Assembly: GCF_003967515.1 (NCBI RefSeq)
Contig: NZ_BIFQ01000001.1
Span: 3,100,001-3,164,000 of the forward strand
Origin: Dictyobacter aurantiacus
Lineage (GTDB): Bacteria; Chloroflexota; Ktedonobacteria; Ktedonobacterales; Ktedonobacteraceae
Direction: 5' to 3'
DNA length: 64,000 nucleotides
The notes under the pieces are model-generated. The model was not told the origin of the DNA. It did not search any database and worked only from the letters and a program-made list of their open reading frames with translations. The translations under genes and the position numbers were made by a program. Positions 19,365-27,416 of the stretch are shown here, piece after piece. The number at the start of each line of letters is the position of its first letter. The stretch's first letter is position 1.

Positions 19365-19748
19365 TCAGAGCACCAGCTTCTTGAGCAGGTGACTGAGCGC
19401 GTTTTCCGGCTGCTGGCAGAGTCCTGAATGGACGGGAGAGATTTGAATAATGGTGCTGCGGGGCGAGACCAGCCAGTGAAAGCGTTCCGACTGCGAGAAC
19501 TGGCCGATGGGACCGCTACCCTCGTTGCCCGAGCAGACTAGCAGCAGGTGATCAAGCTGGGTTCGCACGGCTTCAAGATCTAAGGTAGGGGCAAACGCGC
19601 GAACGCGTGCTTCATCCAGATGTATGCGTGCTTCCATGAAGCGGCGCGTGCGGCAAAACAAAATTACCCCGACGTTTATGCATTCACCGCGCTCGACATC
19701 TGGCACAAGGCGGATAATTGCATAGTCATAAGAGCTGATCGCGGGCAC
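19365..19748 (-). CDS. DUF3037 family protein
   Basis: A 127-residue protein matching DUF3037: SSYDYAIIRLVPDVERGECINVGVILFC at the start is the family signature, followed by FAPTLDLEAVRTQLDHLL and WLVSPRSTIIQISP. Function is unknown. It overlaps the HipA-like gene by 23 nt and so is translationally coupled; this two-gene pairing is frequent in bacteria. Confidence 0.88.
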   Translation of the reverse strand: MPAISSYDYAIIRLVPDVERGECINVGVILFCRTRRFMEARIHLDEARVRAFAPTLDLEAVRTQLDHLLLVCSGNEGSGPIGQFSQSERFHWLVSPRSTIIQISPVHSGLCQQPENALSHLLKKLVL

Positions 19749-20508
19749 GCAGGGCCTCCTCTACAAAAATTGATGAATGCTCCAGGCGATCCAGCAGATA
19801 ATCTAGATATGCTTGTCGATGGAGGGCGGGTGTGGCGAAGGTGGCGTCCTGTTCCAACCAGGATTCCGGAATCAGATCGATGATTGCTTTGAGGTTGCTC
19901 GCATCCAGGCGGCTTTGGAGGTTCTGGTTAGCCTCCGGTAGCATGCTGGCCACCGGCAATAAGACGTGGTTCTTGATGGTGGTAAATGGAATGCGGCTGC
20001 GGGACATATAGTCTGCGTTGACGTGATGGAAATAGAGCGAGGCCCCATGATCGATCAGCATCAGGCGACGATGCCACCAGAGCATATTAGTATTGCGGGG
20101 TGTGCGATCCACATTTGTCACGAAGGCATCAAACCAGAGAATCGACGACGCCAGCATGGGATCAAGATTGACCGCGTCCAGGGCATCAAAGGTCAACGCC
20201 CCTGGTAGAAAGTCCAGGCCCAGATTCAGGCCCGCGCTGGCCTTCAGCAACTCTTGAATCTCAAAATCTGGTTCAGAGCGTCCCAGCACGGGGTCCAGTT
20301 CCATAAAGACAATTTCGGGCACAGGAAGCCCCAGCGTGCGCGCTATCTCGCCCGCCACCAGCTCAGCAATCAATGCCTTCAGTCCCTGGCCAGCGCCACG
20401 AAACTTCAGAACATAGAGGCCATCGTCATCGGCCTCGACCAACGCTGGCAGTGATCCTCCCTCGCGCAATGGGGTCACATAGCGTGTAGTGGTAATTGTT
20501 CTCAACAT
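19726..20508 (-). CDS. HipA-like kinase family protein
   Basis: A 260-residue protein of the stand-alone HipA-like group that accompanies DUF3037. Visible: N-terminal GLYVLKFRGAGQGLKALIAE (Lys of the nucleotide site), ILWFDAFVTNVDRTPRNTNML, which carries the kinase-type Asp and Asn pair, and LMLIDHGASLYFHH, matching the metal-binding Asp. It is much shorter than HipA toxins and has no HipB-like antitoxin next to it. A protein or small-molecule kinase is inferred; the target is unknown. Confidence 0.82.
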   Translation of the reverse strand: MLRTITTTRYVTPLREGGSLPALVEADDDGLYVLKFRGAGQGLKALIAELVAGEIARTLGLPVPEIVFMELDPVLGRSEPDFEIQELLKASAGLNLGLDFLPGALTFDALDAVNLDPMLASSILWFDAFVTNVDRTPRNTNMLWWHRRLMLIDHGASLYFHHVNADYMSRSRIPFTTIKNHVLLPVASMLPEANQNLQSRLDASNLKAIIDLIPESWLEQDATFATPALHRQAYLDYLLDRLEHSSIFVEEALRARDQLL

Positions 20509-20705
20509 ACCAGTATTTTAGCATAGCTTTACGCTGGCCGTATGCCGAGAATAAGTGCCGACATCACTGATGAGCTAAATGTCCCAATTTATTTTTTCGA
20601 TTGTACGTTTGGTATCCCTTATTCGTGTTATAGCTATATACCAAATGCATCTATTTTCAAAAGATCCAGGCATATTTTTGTTTTAAAAGAGGTTTACAAG
20701 AACAT

Positions 20706-21455
20706 ATGGTAAATTTATTACAGGATAAAGTTGCCCTGATCACGGGAGCATCATCGGGAATTGGCGAAGCGTCGGCGCTCTCGCTGGCGGCCGAGGGGGC
20801 GTATGTGGCGGTCGTGGCGCGACGTGGAGACCGCTTGCAGGATTTGATTCGTCGCATCCATGAGCGAGGCGGCCGGGCGCTACCGATCGTCGCGGACGTC
20901 GCCGACGAGCAGCAAGTGGTAGCGATGGTCACGCACGTCAAAAATAAACTGGGGCGTATCGATATCCTGGTCAATAATGCTGGCGTGATGCTGTTAGGCC
21001 AGATTGATGGTGCCAACACCGAGGACTGGCGGCGCATGGTCGCTATCAACGTAATGGGATTGATGTATACGACGCATGCCGTCTTGCCGATTATGAAAGA
21101 GCAGAATCATGGGCATATCGTCAATATTTCTTCGGTAGCGGGCCGTGTCGCGCGGGCCGGTAGTGGCGTTTATAATGTGACCAAATGGGGCGTGGTGGCT
21201 TTTTCCGAGGCGTTAAGGCAGGAGAGCTATAAAAATAATATTCGCGTCACCGTGATCGAGCCGGGAGCGGTCGCCACCGAATTGACCGATCATATTACCG
21301 ATGAGAACGCTAAAAAGCAGCAGGGGGAGTGGTTGCAGGGATTGACTCCGCTTGAAAGTGAGGATATCGCTGCGGCGATTGTTTATGCTGTGACGCAGCC
21401 CGAGCGTGTGAATGTCAATGAGATTTTGATTCGTCCCACCGGGCAGGATCGCTAG
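20706..21455 (+). CDS. Short-chain dehydrogenase/reductase
   Basis: A 249-residue classical SDR. NAD(P) site TGASSGIGEA (about residues 13-22), NNAGV (90-94), catalytic Ser in NISSVAG and Tyr/Lys in YNVTK (about 155-159). An Arg after the second strand (VARRGDR) favours NADPH. The NADP-dependent oxidoreductases of the YdfG-type are the nearest style (EPGAVATELTDHI, TQPERVNVNEILIRPT). Substrate unknown. The gene stands alone and ends at a bidirectional hairpin. Confidence 0.92.
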   Translation: MVNLLQDKVALITGASSGIGEASALSLAAEGAYVAVVARRGDRLQDLIRRIHERGGRALPIVADVADEQQVVAMVTHVKNKLGRIDILVNNAGVMLLGQIDGANTEDWRRMVAINVMGLMYTTHAVLPIMKEQNHGHIVNISSVAGRVARAGSGVYNVTKWGVVAFSEALRQESYKNNIRVTVIEPGAVATELTDHITDENAKKQQGEWLQGLTPLESEDIAAAIVYAVTQPERVNVNEILIRPTGQDR

Positions 21456-21456
21456 T

Positions 21457-21500
21457 TAGAGGGTATGGAAAAGGCACGTGCGCGCCTTTTCCATACCCTC
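21457..21500. terminator. Bidirectional hairpin P7 between convergent genes
   Basis: Perfect 19-bp stem 21457-21475 with 21482-21500 and loop ACGTGC. It begins 2 nt after the SDR stop and ends 6 nt before the convergent kinase stop, so it can end both transcripts, though neither side has a long T run. Confidence 0.8.
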
Positions 21501-21506
21501 TAGCTG

Positions 21507-22505
21507 TCAGCGGAAGCGTTTGTTGGTTTCAGCCTGAATGAGGTTTTTGATGTCGGTTGGGTGGAAGATGGCGATATCGCCCGGCGTGCAGCGTTTAAGA
21601 GCGGCCAGGGCGTTGCCAAATTCGAGCGGCGTCAGGCCGGTCTCACCACGCTGCGAGGCCAGTTCGTGGTAGAGTGACCCTTCCATATATGCATAAAGAT
21701 AACCGGCGGCAAAGGCATCACCTGAGCCGAAGCGGGCGTTGCCCTCGGTCGGGAAGCAGGGGACGTGGGCGTATGTCCCATGGTCCAGGTGGGCAGAGCC
21801 CGCGCTGCCGAGCGTCAGAACCAGCGTCTTGTCAGAGCCGAAGCGCCCGGCCATCTGTTGTAGAACCTCGGCGGGCTCGCCTTCAAACCCCCATAGTTCG
21901 GCGGCGTCAGCACTGGCACAGAAGAGGATGCTGGACTGCTGACATGCCTGTTCGATCTGCCTGGCCGCCTCCTGCGGGGACCAGAGCTTGGCGCGATAGT
22001 TGACATCGAAAGAGAGTGGTACCTGGCTGGTGTGGGCGCGCTCCAGCAGACGCTGAAAGATCTGCCGCGCCTGGGGGCTGAGTGCGGGCGTAATGCCCGT
22101 GAGGTGGAGCATGCGCGCCTCATCGACCAGCGTATATGGCACCGTCGCGGGATCGATCAGAGCACAGGCCGAGGCGGCGCGATCATAGTAGACCTGCAGT
22201 CCCAGTGGCGATGGCGACTCCTCGGCATAGAAGGTTCCCAGGCGTGCCTGTGGGGAGGCCCAGCTAACGAAACTGGTATCAACACCATGGCTGCGCAGCT
22301 CGGTCTCTATGTGCTTTCCTAGCGGATTATCAGGCAGACCCGACAGCCAGCAGACCCGAAAGTTCAGACGCGCCAGGCTGGCCAGTGTATTAGACTCGCT
22401 GCCCCCGACATAAATATTCAGAGCTCGCGCGGTCTCAAGCCTGTTCCCACCTGGTGTAGTCAGGCGGAACATCGTCTCTCCGAAGCTAACAACATCTACT
22501 GGCAT
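21507..22505 (-). CDS. kdgK: 2-keto-3-deoxygluconate kinase (PfkB family)
   Basis: A 332-residue ribokinase-type sugar kinase: SFGETMFRLTTPGG at the N-terminus, YVGGSESNTLASLARL (substrate loop), and the C-terminal anion-hole and base motif FGSGDAFAAGYLYA. The N-terminal pattern and the RAASACALI segment are typical of KDG kinases, which phosphorylate 2-keto-3-deoxygluconate to KDPG. The divergent neighbour is KDPG aldolase, which supports the substrate. Start ATG 22505 follows GAGAGAAGAGC. Confidence 0.85.
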   Translation of the reverse strand: MPVDVVSFGETMFRLTTPGGNRLETARALNIYVGGSESNTLASLARLNFRVCWLSGLPDNPLGKHIETELRSHGVDTSFVSWASPQARLGTFYAEESPSPLGLQVYYDRAASACALIDPATVPYTLVDEARMLHLTGITPALSPQARQIFQRLLERAHTSQVPLSFDVNYRAKLWSPQEAARQIEQACQQSSILFCASADAAELWGFEGEPAEVLQQMAGRFGSDKTLVLTLGSAGSAHLDHGTYAHVPCFPTEGNARFGSGDAFAAGYLYAYMEGSLYHELASQRGETGLTPLEFGNALAALKRCTPGDIAIFHPTDIKNLIQAETNKRFR

Positions 22506-22560
22506 GCTCTTCTCTCTACCTTCCTTTTAGATAAAACATCAATTGCACTGTTTTTGTTTA

Positions 22561-22600
22561 TTGATGCATCAGAGGGGCATCTACTACTCTAATGCATCAA
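22561..22600. repeat. Imperfect hairpin upstream of kdgK/eda
   Basis: Arms TTGATGCATCAGAG (22561-22574) and CTCTAATGCATCAA (22587-22600) pair with one mismatch and a 12-nt loop. Its place between divergent kdgK and eda suggests an operator or a decayed palindromic element. Confidence 0.5.
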
Positions 22601-22644
22601 TACATATTTACCCTGGACTACGCAGATGCAAAAGCTCGTGTTTG

Positions 22645-22690
22645 CCCGCACACGCGCAGATGCTGCGCATCCGCGCGTGCGGGGGCGCGA
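22645..22690 (+). repeat. Isolated copy of the GC-rich tail
   Basis: Contains GCTGCGCATCCGCGCGTGCG then GGGGCGCG, close to the tails beside P9 and P15, but next to only a weak hairpin. Likely a degraded element in the 306-bp kdgK-eda divergent spacer, which otherwise holds nothing I recognise. Confidence 0.5.
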
Positions 22691-22811
22691 GAGGACCTCC
22701 AGGGTGACGGAAGCCAGGCACATTCTGACACAAAATATGTTGCTCGGGATGTATATTGGTACATGATATAATGAGTTAACTGCAAAAGACAACTACATAA
22801 AGGATCGTGCT

Positions 22812-23441
22812 ATGTCACAACGAAGCGTTACAACGCTTAAACCTCGCATGCCAATCGCTATTGTGCGCCTGGATAATCTGGATAACGCACTTGAGATCAG
22901 CGGCGCCTTGCTTGAGGGGGGCGTTGACACCATTGAATTTACATTGACCAATGCGAAAGCGAATGAAATCATCACGCAAGTACGGCATGAATTTGGTGAC
23001 CGCCTGATTGTAGGCGCGGGTACAGTTCTGGATGGCGACATGGCTCAGGGTTCTATTGATGCCGGTGCTCAGTTCCTGGTGACGCCGATTCTGGCTCTGG
23101 ACGTGATAGCGAGGGGGAAGGAACATGGCATCCCAGTAGTGTGTGGCGCGTATACCCCAACCGAGATCTGGACCGCCTGGAAGGCTGGTGCCACCCTGGT
23201 AAAAGTCTTCCCCGCCAGTCAACTGGGTCCGACCTACTTCAAAGATATCCTGGCGCCTCTGCCTGATCTACAACTGGTTCCAACGGGCGGTGTCAATCTG
23301 CAGACCTGCGGCGCCTTCTTAAAGGCTGGAGCTTATAGCGTCGCGGTGGGCAGCCAGTTGGTCAGCAAAGATATCGTCAATAATAAAGACTGGCCGGGTC
23401 TGGCCGCGCTGGCGCGCCAGTATCGAGAGGCATGCCAGTAA
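22812..23441 (+). CDS. eda: KDPG/KHG aldolase
   Basis: A 209-residue class I aldolase cleaving 2-keto-3-deoxy-6-phosphogluconate to pyruvate and glyceraldehyde-3-phosphate. Catalytic Glu42 sits in DTIEFTLT and the Schiff-base Lys131 in LVKVFPAS; GAGTVLDG and PTGGVN are family motifs for phosphate binding. Length is typical. ATG 22812 follows AAAGGATCGTGCT. First gene of a probable eda-lactonase-larA operon, divergent from kdgK. Confidence 0.95.
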   Translation: MSQRSVTTLKPRMPIAIVRLDNLDNALEISGALLEGGVDTIEFTLTNAKANEIITQVRHEFGDRLIVGAGTVLDGDMAQGSIDAGAQFLVTPILALDVIARGKEHGIPVVCGAYTPTEIWTAWKAGATLVKVFPASQLGPTYFKDILAPLPDLQLVPTGGVNLQTCGAFLKAGAYSVAVGSQLVSKDIVNNKDWPGLAALARQYREACQ

Positions 23442-23518
23442 AGTAGACGAATCGGTTATCATCGTGAAGCTACTTGTGCCGATAGGCCGTGCCAGTGCTG
23501 GCGTTGAAAGGAAATCAC

Positions 23519-24391
23519 ATGATGAATAGTGTCGAGCATATCTTACCGTGTCGGGATAAGCTGGGGGAGGGACCAGTCTGGAGCGTGGACGAGCAACTTC
23601 TCTACTGGGTAGACATCGAGGGTGAGTGCTATCATCGCCTGGACCCGTTATCAGACAGGCACGAGGTGATTCCTGTGGGCGTGCCCATTGGTGTGCTGGC
23701 GCTACGCGAGTCGGGCGGCCTGGTCATGGCTACTAAAAAAGGTTTCGCCTTCTGGGATGAGGAGGAAAAGAAGCTTACCTACATTGCTCGCCCCTTTGGA
23801 GACAATCCCGATCTGCGCTTCAATGATGGGGCCGTCGATTGCCGGGGACGCTTCTGGGCGGGCACCATGGCTGATGGCCTTCTCTCACAGGCTCGCGGCA
23901 CGCTCTATCGTCTGGACCCCGATGGTTCTGTCCATGAAATGATTCATGATATCGGTGTCTCCAACGGTATTGGCTGGAGCCCGGATAATCGGATTATGTA
24001 TTTTACGGATTCCCCGACCTACACCATCGTCGCTTATGATTTTGACGCCGAGACCGGCAGCATCTCTAATCGCCGCATCTTTGTCGAGACGCCTGCCGAA
24101 GAAGGTGATCCGGATGGATTGTGCGTGGATACTGAGGGATACATCTGGAGCGCCTACTGGAACGGTTTTAAGGTGGTCCGTTATGATCCCCAGGGACAGG
24201 TGGACCAGGTAATTGAAATGCCCGTGCCGCGTCCAACCGCGCCGGTCTTTGGTGGCCAGTATATGGATGAGCTATATATTACCTCGGCTCTGCCAGTGGA
24301 GGAGCAGCGGTCAGACTATCCTTTGTCGGGTGACCTCTTCCGCGTCAAGGTCGGTATCAAAGGTCTGGCTAAATATAAATTCGCCGGTTAA
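23519..24391 (+). CDS. SMP-30/gluconolactonase family protein
   Basis: A 290-residue six-bladed beta-propeller lactonase. Metal-ligand and active-site segments: Glu in DKLGEGPVWS, Asn in LRFNDGAVDCRGRFWAGTM, Asn in GVSNGIGWSPDNRIMYFTDS, and Asp in GDPDGLCVDTEGYIWSAYW. It should open a sugar lactone to the aldonic acid, feeding the adjacent KDG/KDPG steps. ATG 23519 follows AAAGGAAATCAC; a second ATG comes straight after. It lies 77 nt after eda and 41 nt before the LarA-like gene. Confidence 0.9.
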   Translation: MMNSVEHILPCRDKLGEGPVWSVDEQLLYWVDIEGECYHRLDPLSDRHEVIPVGVPIGVLALRESGGLVMATKKGFAFWDEEEKKLTYIARPFGDNPDLRFNDGAVDCRGRFWAGTMADGLLSQARGTLYRLDPDGSVHEMIHDIGVSNGIGWSPDNRIMYFTDSPTYTIVAYDFDAETGSISNRRIFVETPAEEGDPDGLCVDTEGYIWSAYWNGFKVVRYDPQGQVDQVIEMPVPRPTAPVFGGQYMDELYITSALPVEEQRSDYPLSGDLFRVKVGIKGLAKYKFAG

Positions 24392-24432
24392 GTATGTCCA
24401 TGTGCTTTGCATAGCTGAAAAGAGGAATGCTC

Positions 24433-25710
24433 ATGCATGTCCAGATTCCATATGGAAGTGTTACCCGTACAATTAGCGTGCCCGAGCAGGCGACTGTTTT
24501 ACACTCACACCCTATTCCGCCTTTGAAGAATGAGAGGGAGACGTTCTTCAAATCCTTGCAGAATCCCATTGCCAGTGTGCCCCTGGTGGACCGCTTGAGC
24601 TCGAATGACCGTGTCGCCATTGTCATTTCGGATATCACGCGTCCGACGCCCAATGAGCGCATCGTCCCCTGGCTGTTAGAGGCGCTCTCTTTTATTCCAC
24701 GCTCACAGATAGTCATTCTCAATGGCAACGGATCGCATCGGGCCAATACTCGCGAGGAACTGATTCAGATGCTTGGGCAGGAGATCGTCGATAGCGTTGA
24801 GATCGTCAACCACAATGCTTTCGCGCCCGAGGAACTTGTCTTATTGGGAGATAGCGTCTCCGGTGTGCCGGTGTGGGTTAATCGGCGTTACCTGGATGTT
24901 GACTTCCGCATCGTCACCGGTTTTATCGAGCCCCACTTCTTTGCCGGCTTCTCTGGTGGTCCCAAGGGCATTATTCCTGGCCTGGCCGGCATTCAGACTA
25001 TCCAGGCTCTGCATAGCGCGCCCCTGATAGGAGACCAGCATTCAACCTGGGCTCTCCTCGAAGGAAATCCGATTCACCAGGGCATTCAGGACGCGGTCAG
25101 GTTATGTCCACCGGAATTTCTGGTCAATGTGACGCTTGATCAGGAGAGGCATATCACAGGAGTTTTTTCCGGAGATTATATTCGCGCCCATTATGTAGGC
25201 TGCGCCGAGGTGGCGCGAACCGCCACGCAGGCTGTGTCCAGGCCATTTGACATTGTAATCACCAGTAACAACGGCTATCCGCTCGACCAGAACCTTTATC
25301 AGAGCGTCAAAGGTATGACGGCGGCGGCGCAGATTGTGCGCCAGGGAGGGGCCATCATCGCGGTCGCCGAGTGTCGCGATGGCCTGCCCGAGCATGGCAA
25401 CTTCAAGGCATTGCTGCAGATGCGCGAAGATCCGGCGGCCCTGCTGGAGATGATCAACCAGTCGGACTTCCAGATGCACGACCAGTGGCAGGCCCAGAAG
25501 CAGGCCCTGGTCCAGATCCAGGCCGATGTCTATCTGCACTCGAGCCTATCCGATGACGTGGTACGGGCCGCGCAACTGTTACCAGCACCTGATCTTCAGG
25601 CGACCCTCAATCAGCTAATCCAGCACTATGGACCCGATCCCTCAATCGCCATCCTACCCGAGGGTCCGGTGATGGTTCCTTATGTAGCCGCCCCGACAGC
25701 CACCGTCTGA
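24433..25710 (+). CDS. LarA-like (lactate racemase family, DUF2088) protein
   Basis: A 425-residue member of the LarA family, whose founding enzyme racemises lactate using a nickel-pincer nucleotide. All key positions of Lactobacillus LarA are present at a constant offset: Asp67 and Arg70 in SDITRPTP, His102 in GNGSHR, His168 and Lys178 in EPHFFAGFSGGPKG, His194 in LHSAPL. Lys178 would carry the cofactor. No larB, larC or larE maturation gene is in the window. Next to eda and a lactonase, a sugar acid is more likely than lactate as substrate. The second ATG (24433) is taken because AGAGGA sits 6 nt before it. Confidence 0.88.
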   Translation: MHVQIPYGSVTRTISVPEQATVLHSHPIPPLKNERETFFKSLQNPIASVPLVDRLSSNDRVAIVISDITRPTPNERIVPWLLEALSFIPRSQIVILNGNGSHRANTREELIQMLGQEIVDSVEIVNHNAFAPEELVLLGDSVSGVPVWVNRRYLDVDFRIVTGFIEPHFFAGFSGGPKGIIPGLAGIQTIQALHSAPLIGDQHSTWALLEGNPIHQGIQDAVRLCPPEFLVNVTLDQERHITGVFSGDYIRAHYVGCAEVARTATQAVSRPFDIVITSNNGYPLDQNLYQSVKGMTAAAQIVRQGGAIIAVAECRDGLPEHGNFKALLQMREDPAALLEMINQSDFQMHDQWQAQKQALVQIQADVYLHSSLSDDVVRAAQLLPAPDLQATLNQLIQHYGPDPSIAILPEGPVMVPYVAAPTATV

Positions 25711-25713
25711 GAT

Positions 25714-25773
25714 CATGTTAAAGAGTGATGCGGAAGGCGCGATTGCGCGCCTTCCGCATCACTCTTTAACATG
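25714..25773. repeat. Long perfect palindrome P8
   Basis: Arms 25714-25741 and 25746-25773 pair over 28 bp, loop ATTG. It starts 3 nt after the LarA-like stop and lies between convergent genes. Confidence 0.92.
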
Positions 25774-25790
25774 GGTGTTTTCTATATTTT

Positions 25791-26987
25791 CTAAAAGAGG
25801 TTAAAGACACCGCCGAGGCTCTCCCACCCACTGATCGAAGGATACCATGCAGAGCCGGTCCAGGCTTTATGGTACATGGCGTTATCGGTACCTAGTCCAA
25901 AGATATCGAGGCGATTGGGCCCCCAGGCTACTGCCCTGGGTGGACTGTTAAAGACGCCTCCGAGGCCTTCCCACCCACTGATCGAAGGATACCATGCGGA
26001 GCCGGTCCAGGCTTTATGATACATAGCGTTATCGGTGCCCAGGCCAAAGATGTCGAGACGATTAGGTCCCCAGGCCACCACGCAGGGATCACTATTAAAG
26101 ACGCCGCCTAGCCGTTCCCATCCACTGATCGAAGGATACCATGCGGAACCGGTCCAGGCTTTATGGTACATGGCATTGTCAGTGCCCAATCCGAAGATGT
26201 CGAGACGATTAGGGCTCCAGGCGACCGCGCAAGGATTGCTGTTAAAGACGCCGCCAAGATTTTCCCAGCCACCACCGGAAGGATACCATGCGGAACCGGT
26301 CCAGGCTTTATGGTACATGGCATTGTCAGTGCCCAATCCGAAGATGTCGAGGCGGTTGGGGCCCCAGGCGACCGCGCTGGGATTACTATTAAAGACACCG
26401 CCAAGACCTTCCCAGCCTGTGGGTGAAGGCGCCCAGCGTGAGCCGGTCCAGGCTTTATGGTACATGGCGTTATCGGTGCCCAGCCCGAAGATATCGAGGC
26501 GATTGGATCCCCACGAAACAGCGCAAGGAGGGCTATTAAAGAGGCCACCGAGGTTCTCCCAGTCCGTGGGTGAGGGTGCCCAGCGCGAGCCGGTCCAGGC
26601 TTTATGGTACATGGCATCATCGGTGCCGATACCAAAGATGTCAAGCCGATTTGTACCCCATGAGACCGCGCTAGGAGGATTGATAAAGGCGCCACCCAGC
26701 CCTTCCCAGCCGGGGATTGAGGGGGACCAGTGCGCGCTGGCCCACGATTTGTGGTACATGGCATCGTCGGTGCCGATGCCAAAGATGTCAAGACGATTGG
26801 CCGACCATGTAGTGACGCCCGCGTTGGCACCGCGTGGATTAGCCGCGGCCAGCGCTTTGGCTGAGAACAATGGGAGTACACTCCCTGCAAGAAAGGTACC
26901 GCCAATCCCGGCCAGCACCACGCGCCGAGATATCAAATTGCCAGATAAGTCAGACAGATGCTCGGAGAGCACTTCATGCTTTTCCAT
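25791..26987 (-). CDS. Tat-exported seven-bladed beta-propeller lectin-like protein (PLL/DUF346 type)
   Basis: A 398-residue protein with a twin-arginine signal (LISRRVVLAGIGGTFLAG, cleaved about residue 46) and then seven tandem repeats of 49 residues. Each repeat has the pattern NRLDIFGLGTDNAMYHKAW, WEGLGGVFN and a leading AVAWG. This is the DUF346/PLL fold known from Photorhabdus fucose-binding lectins, in which seven repeats close one propeller. Sugar specificity cannot be read. The DNA repeats at 147 bp. Repeats 4-7 are nearly identical, which suggests recent duplication or gene conversion. ATG 26987 follows GGGAGGGTGATATA. No enzyme domain is attached. Confidence 0.85.
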   Translation of the reverse strand: MEKHEVLSEHLSDLSGNLISRRVVLAGIGGTFLAGSVLPLFSAKALAAANPRGANAGVTTWSANRLDIFGIGTDDAMYHKSWASAHWSPSIPGWEGLGGAFINPPSAVSWGTNRLDIFGIGTDDAMYHKAWTGSRWAPSPTDWENLGGLFNSPPCAVSWGSNRLDIFGLGTDNAMYHKAWTGSRWAPSPTGWEGLGGVFNSNPSAVAWGPNRLDIFGLGTDNAMYHKAWTGSAWYPSGGGWENLGGVFNSNPCAVAWSPNRLDIFGLGTDNAMYHKAWTGSAWYPSISGWERLGGVFNSDPCVVAWGPNRLDIFGLGTDNAMYHKAWTGSAWYPSISGWEGLGGVFNSPPRAVAWGPNRLDIFGLGTDNAMYHKAWTGSAWYPSISGWESLGGVFNLF

Positions 26988-27147
26988 TATATCACCCTCC
27001 CACATATGAATAACATGCTATTAATTTATTCTATTTATATTTTACTTATTCATCAAAAGTAGATCGGAAAGGAACGTGTCTGACTTGCGTCGTGTACGCC
27101 TTCTTTCCTCATGAGCTTTGGATTTCGGTGAGCTCGCCACCTTTTTG

Positions 27148-27195
27148 TATGTTGGTGCATGCGGGGCGCATCTGCGCCCCGCATGCACCAACATA
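27148..27195. repeat. Long perfect palindrome P9
   Basis: Arms 27148-27170 and 27173-27195 pair over 23 bp with centre TC. The arm is TATGTTGGTGCATGCGGGGC plus GCA. The GC-rich tail follows at 27202. Confidence 0.93.
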
Positions 27196-27236
27196 TAAAA
27201 CCAGCGCGGCTGCGCAGCGGCCGCGCGTGCGGGGTA
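27196..27236 (+). repeat. GC-rich tail of palindromic element
   Basis: After P9: TAAAACCAGCGCGGCTGCGC, then AGCGGCCGCGCGTGCGGGG. This is the clearest copy of the tail, matching 60293-60330 at most positions. Confidence 0.75.
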
Positions 27237-27416
27237 TTCGTGTGCCCACAGGGTAACAAGAGTCTGATACTCTGTCAGGGGAATTGGAACATAAATTTTA
27301 AAAGCACTTAAAGCTAATTTACCGTTAGTTAATAATCAAATGTTATACTATGAATGATAGGGCTCCTTATAGAATAGATGCAACCTTAATGTTATTTAAA
27401 AGAGGGGATATTAATA

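Noticed and set aside
25791..26830. 147-bp tandem DNA repeat as minisatellite
   Set aside because: It is fully coding and in phase with the propeller blades.
26035..27009. 324-residue open frame on the plus strand
   Set aside because: It is the antisense of the repeated lectin gene; the regular repeats keep stops out of the opposite frame. No ribosome site and the minus-strand product has a clear fold and signal.
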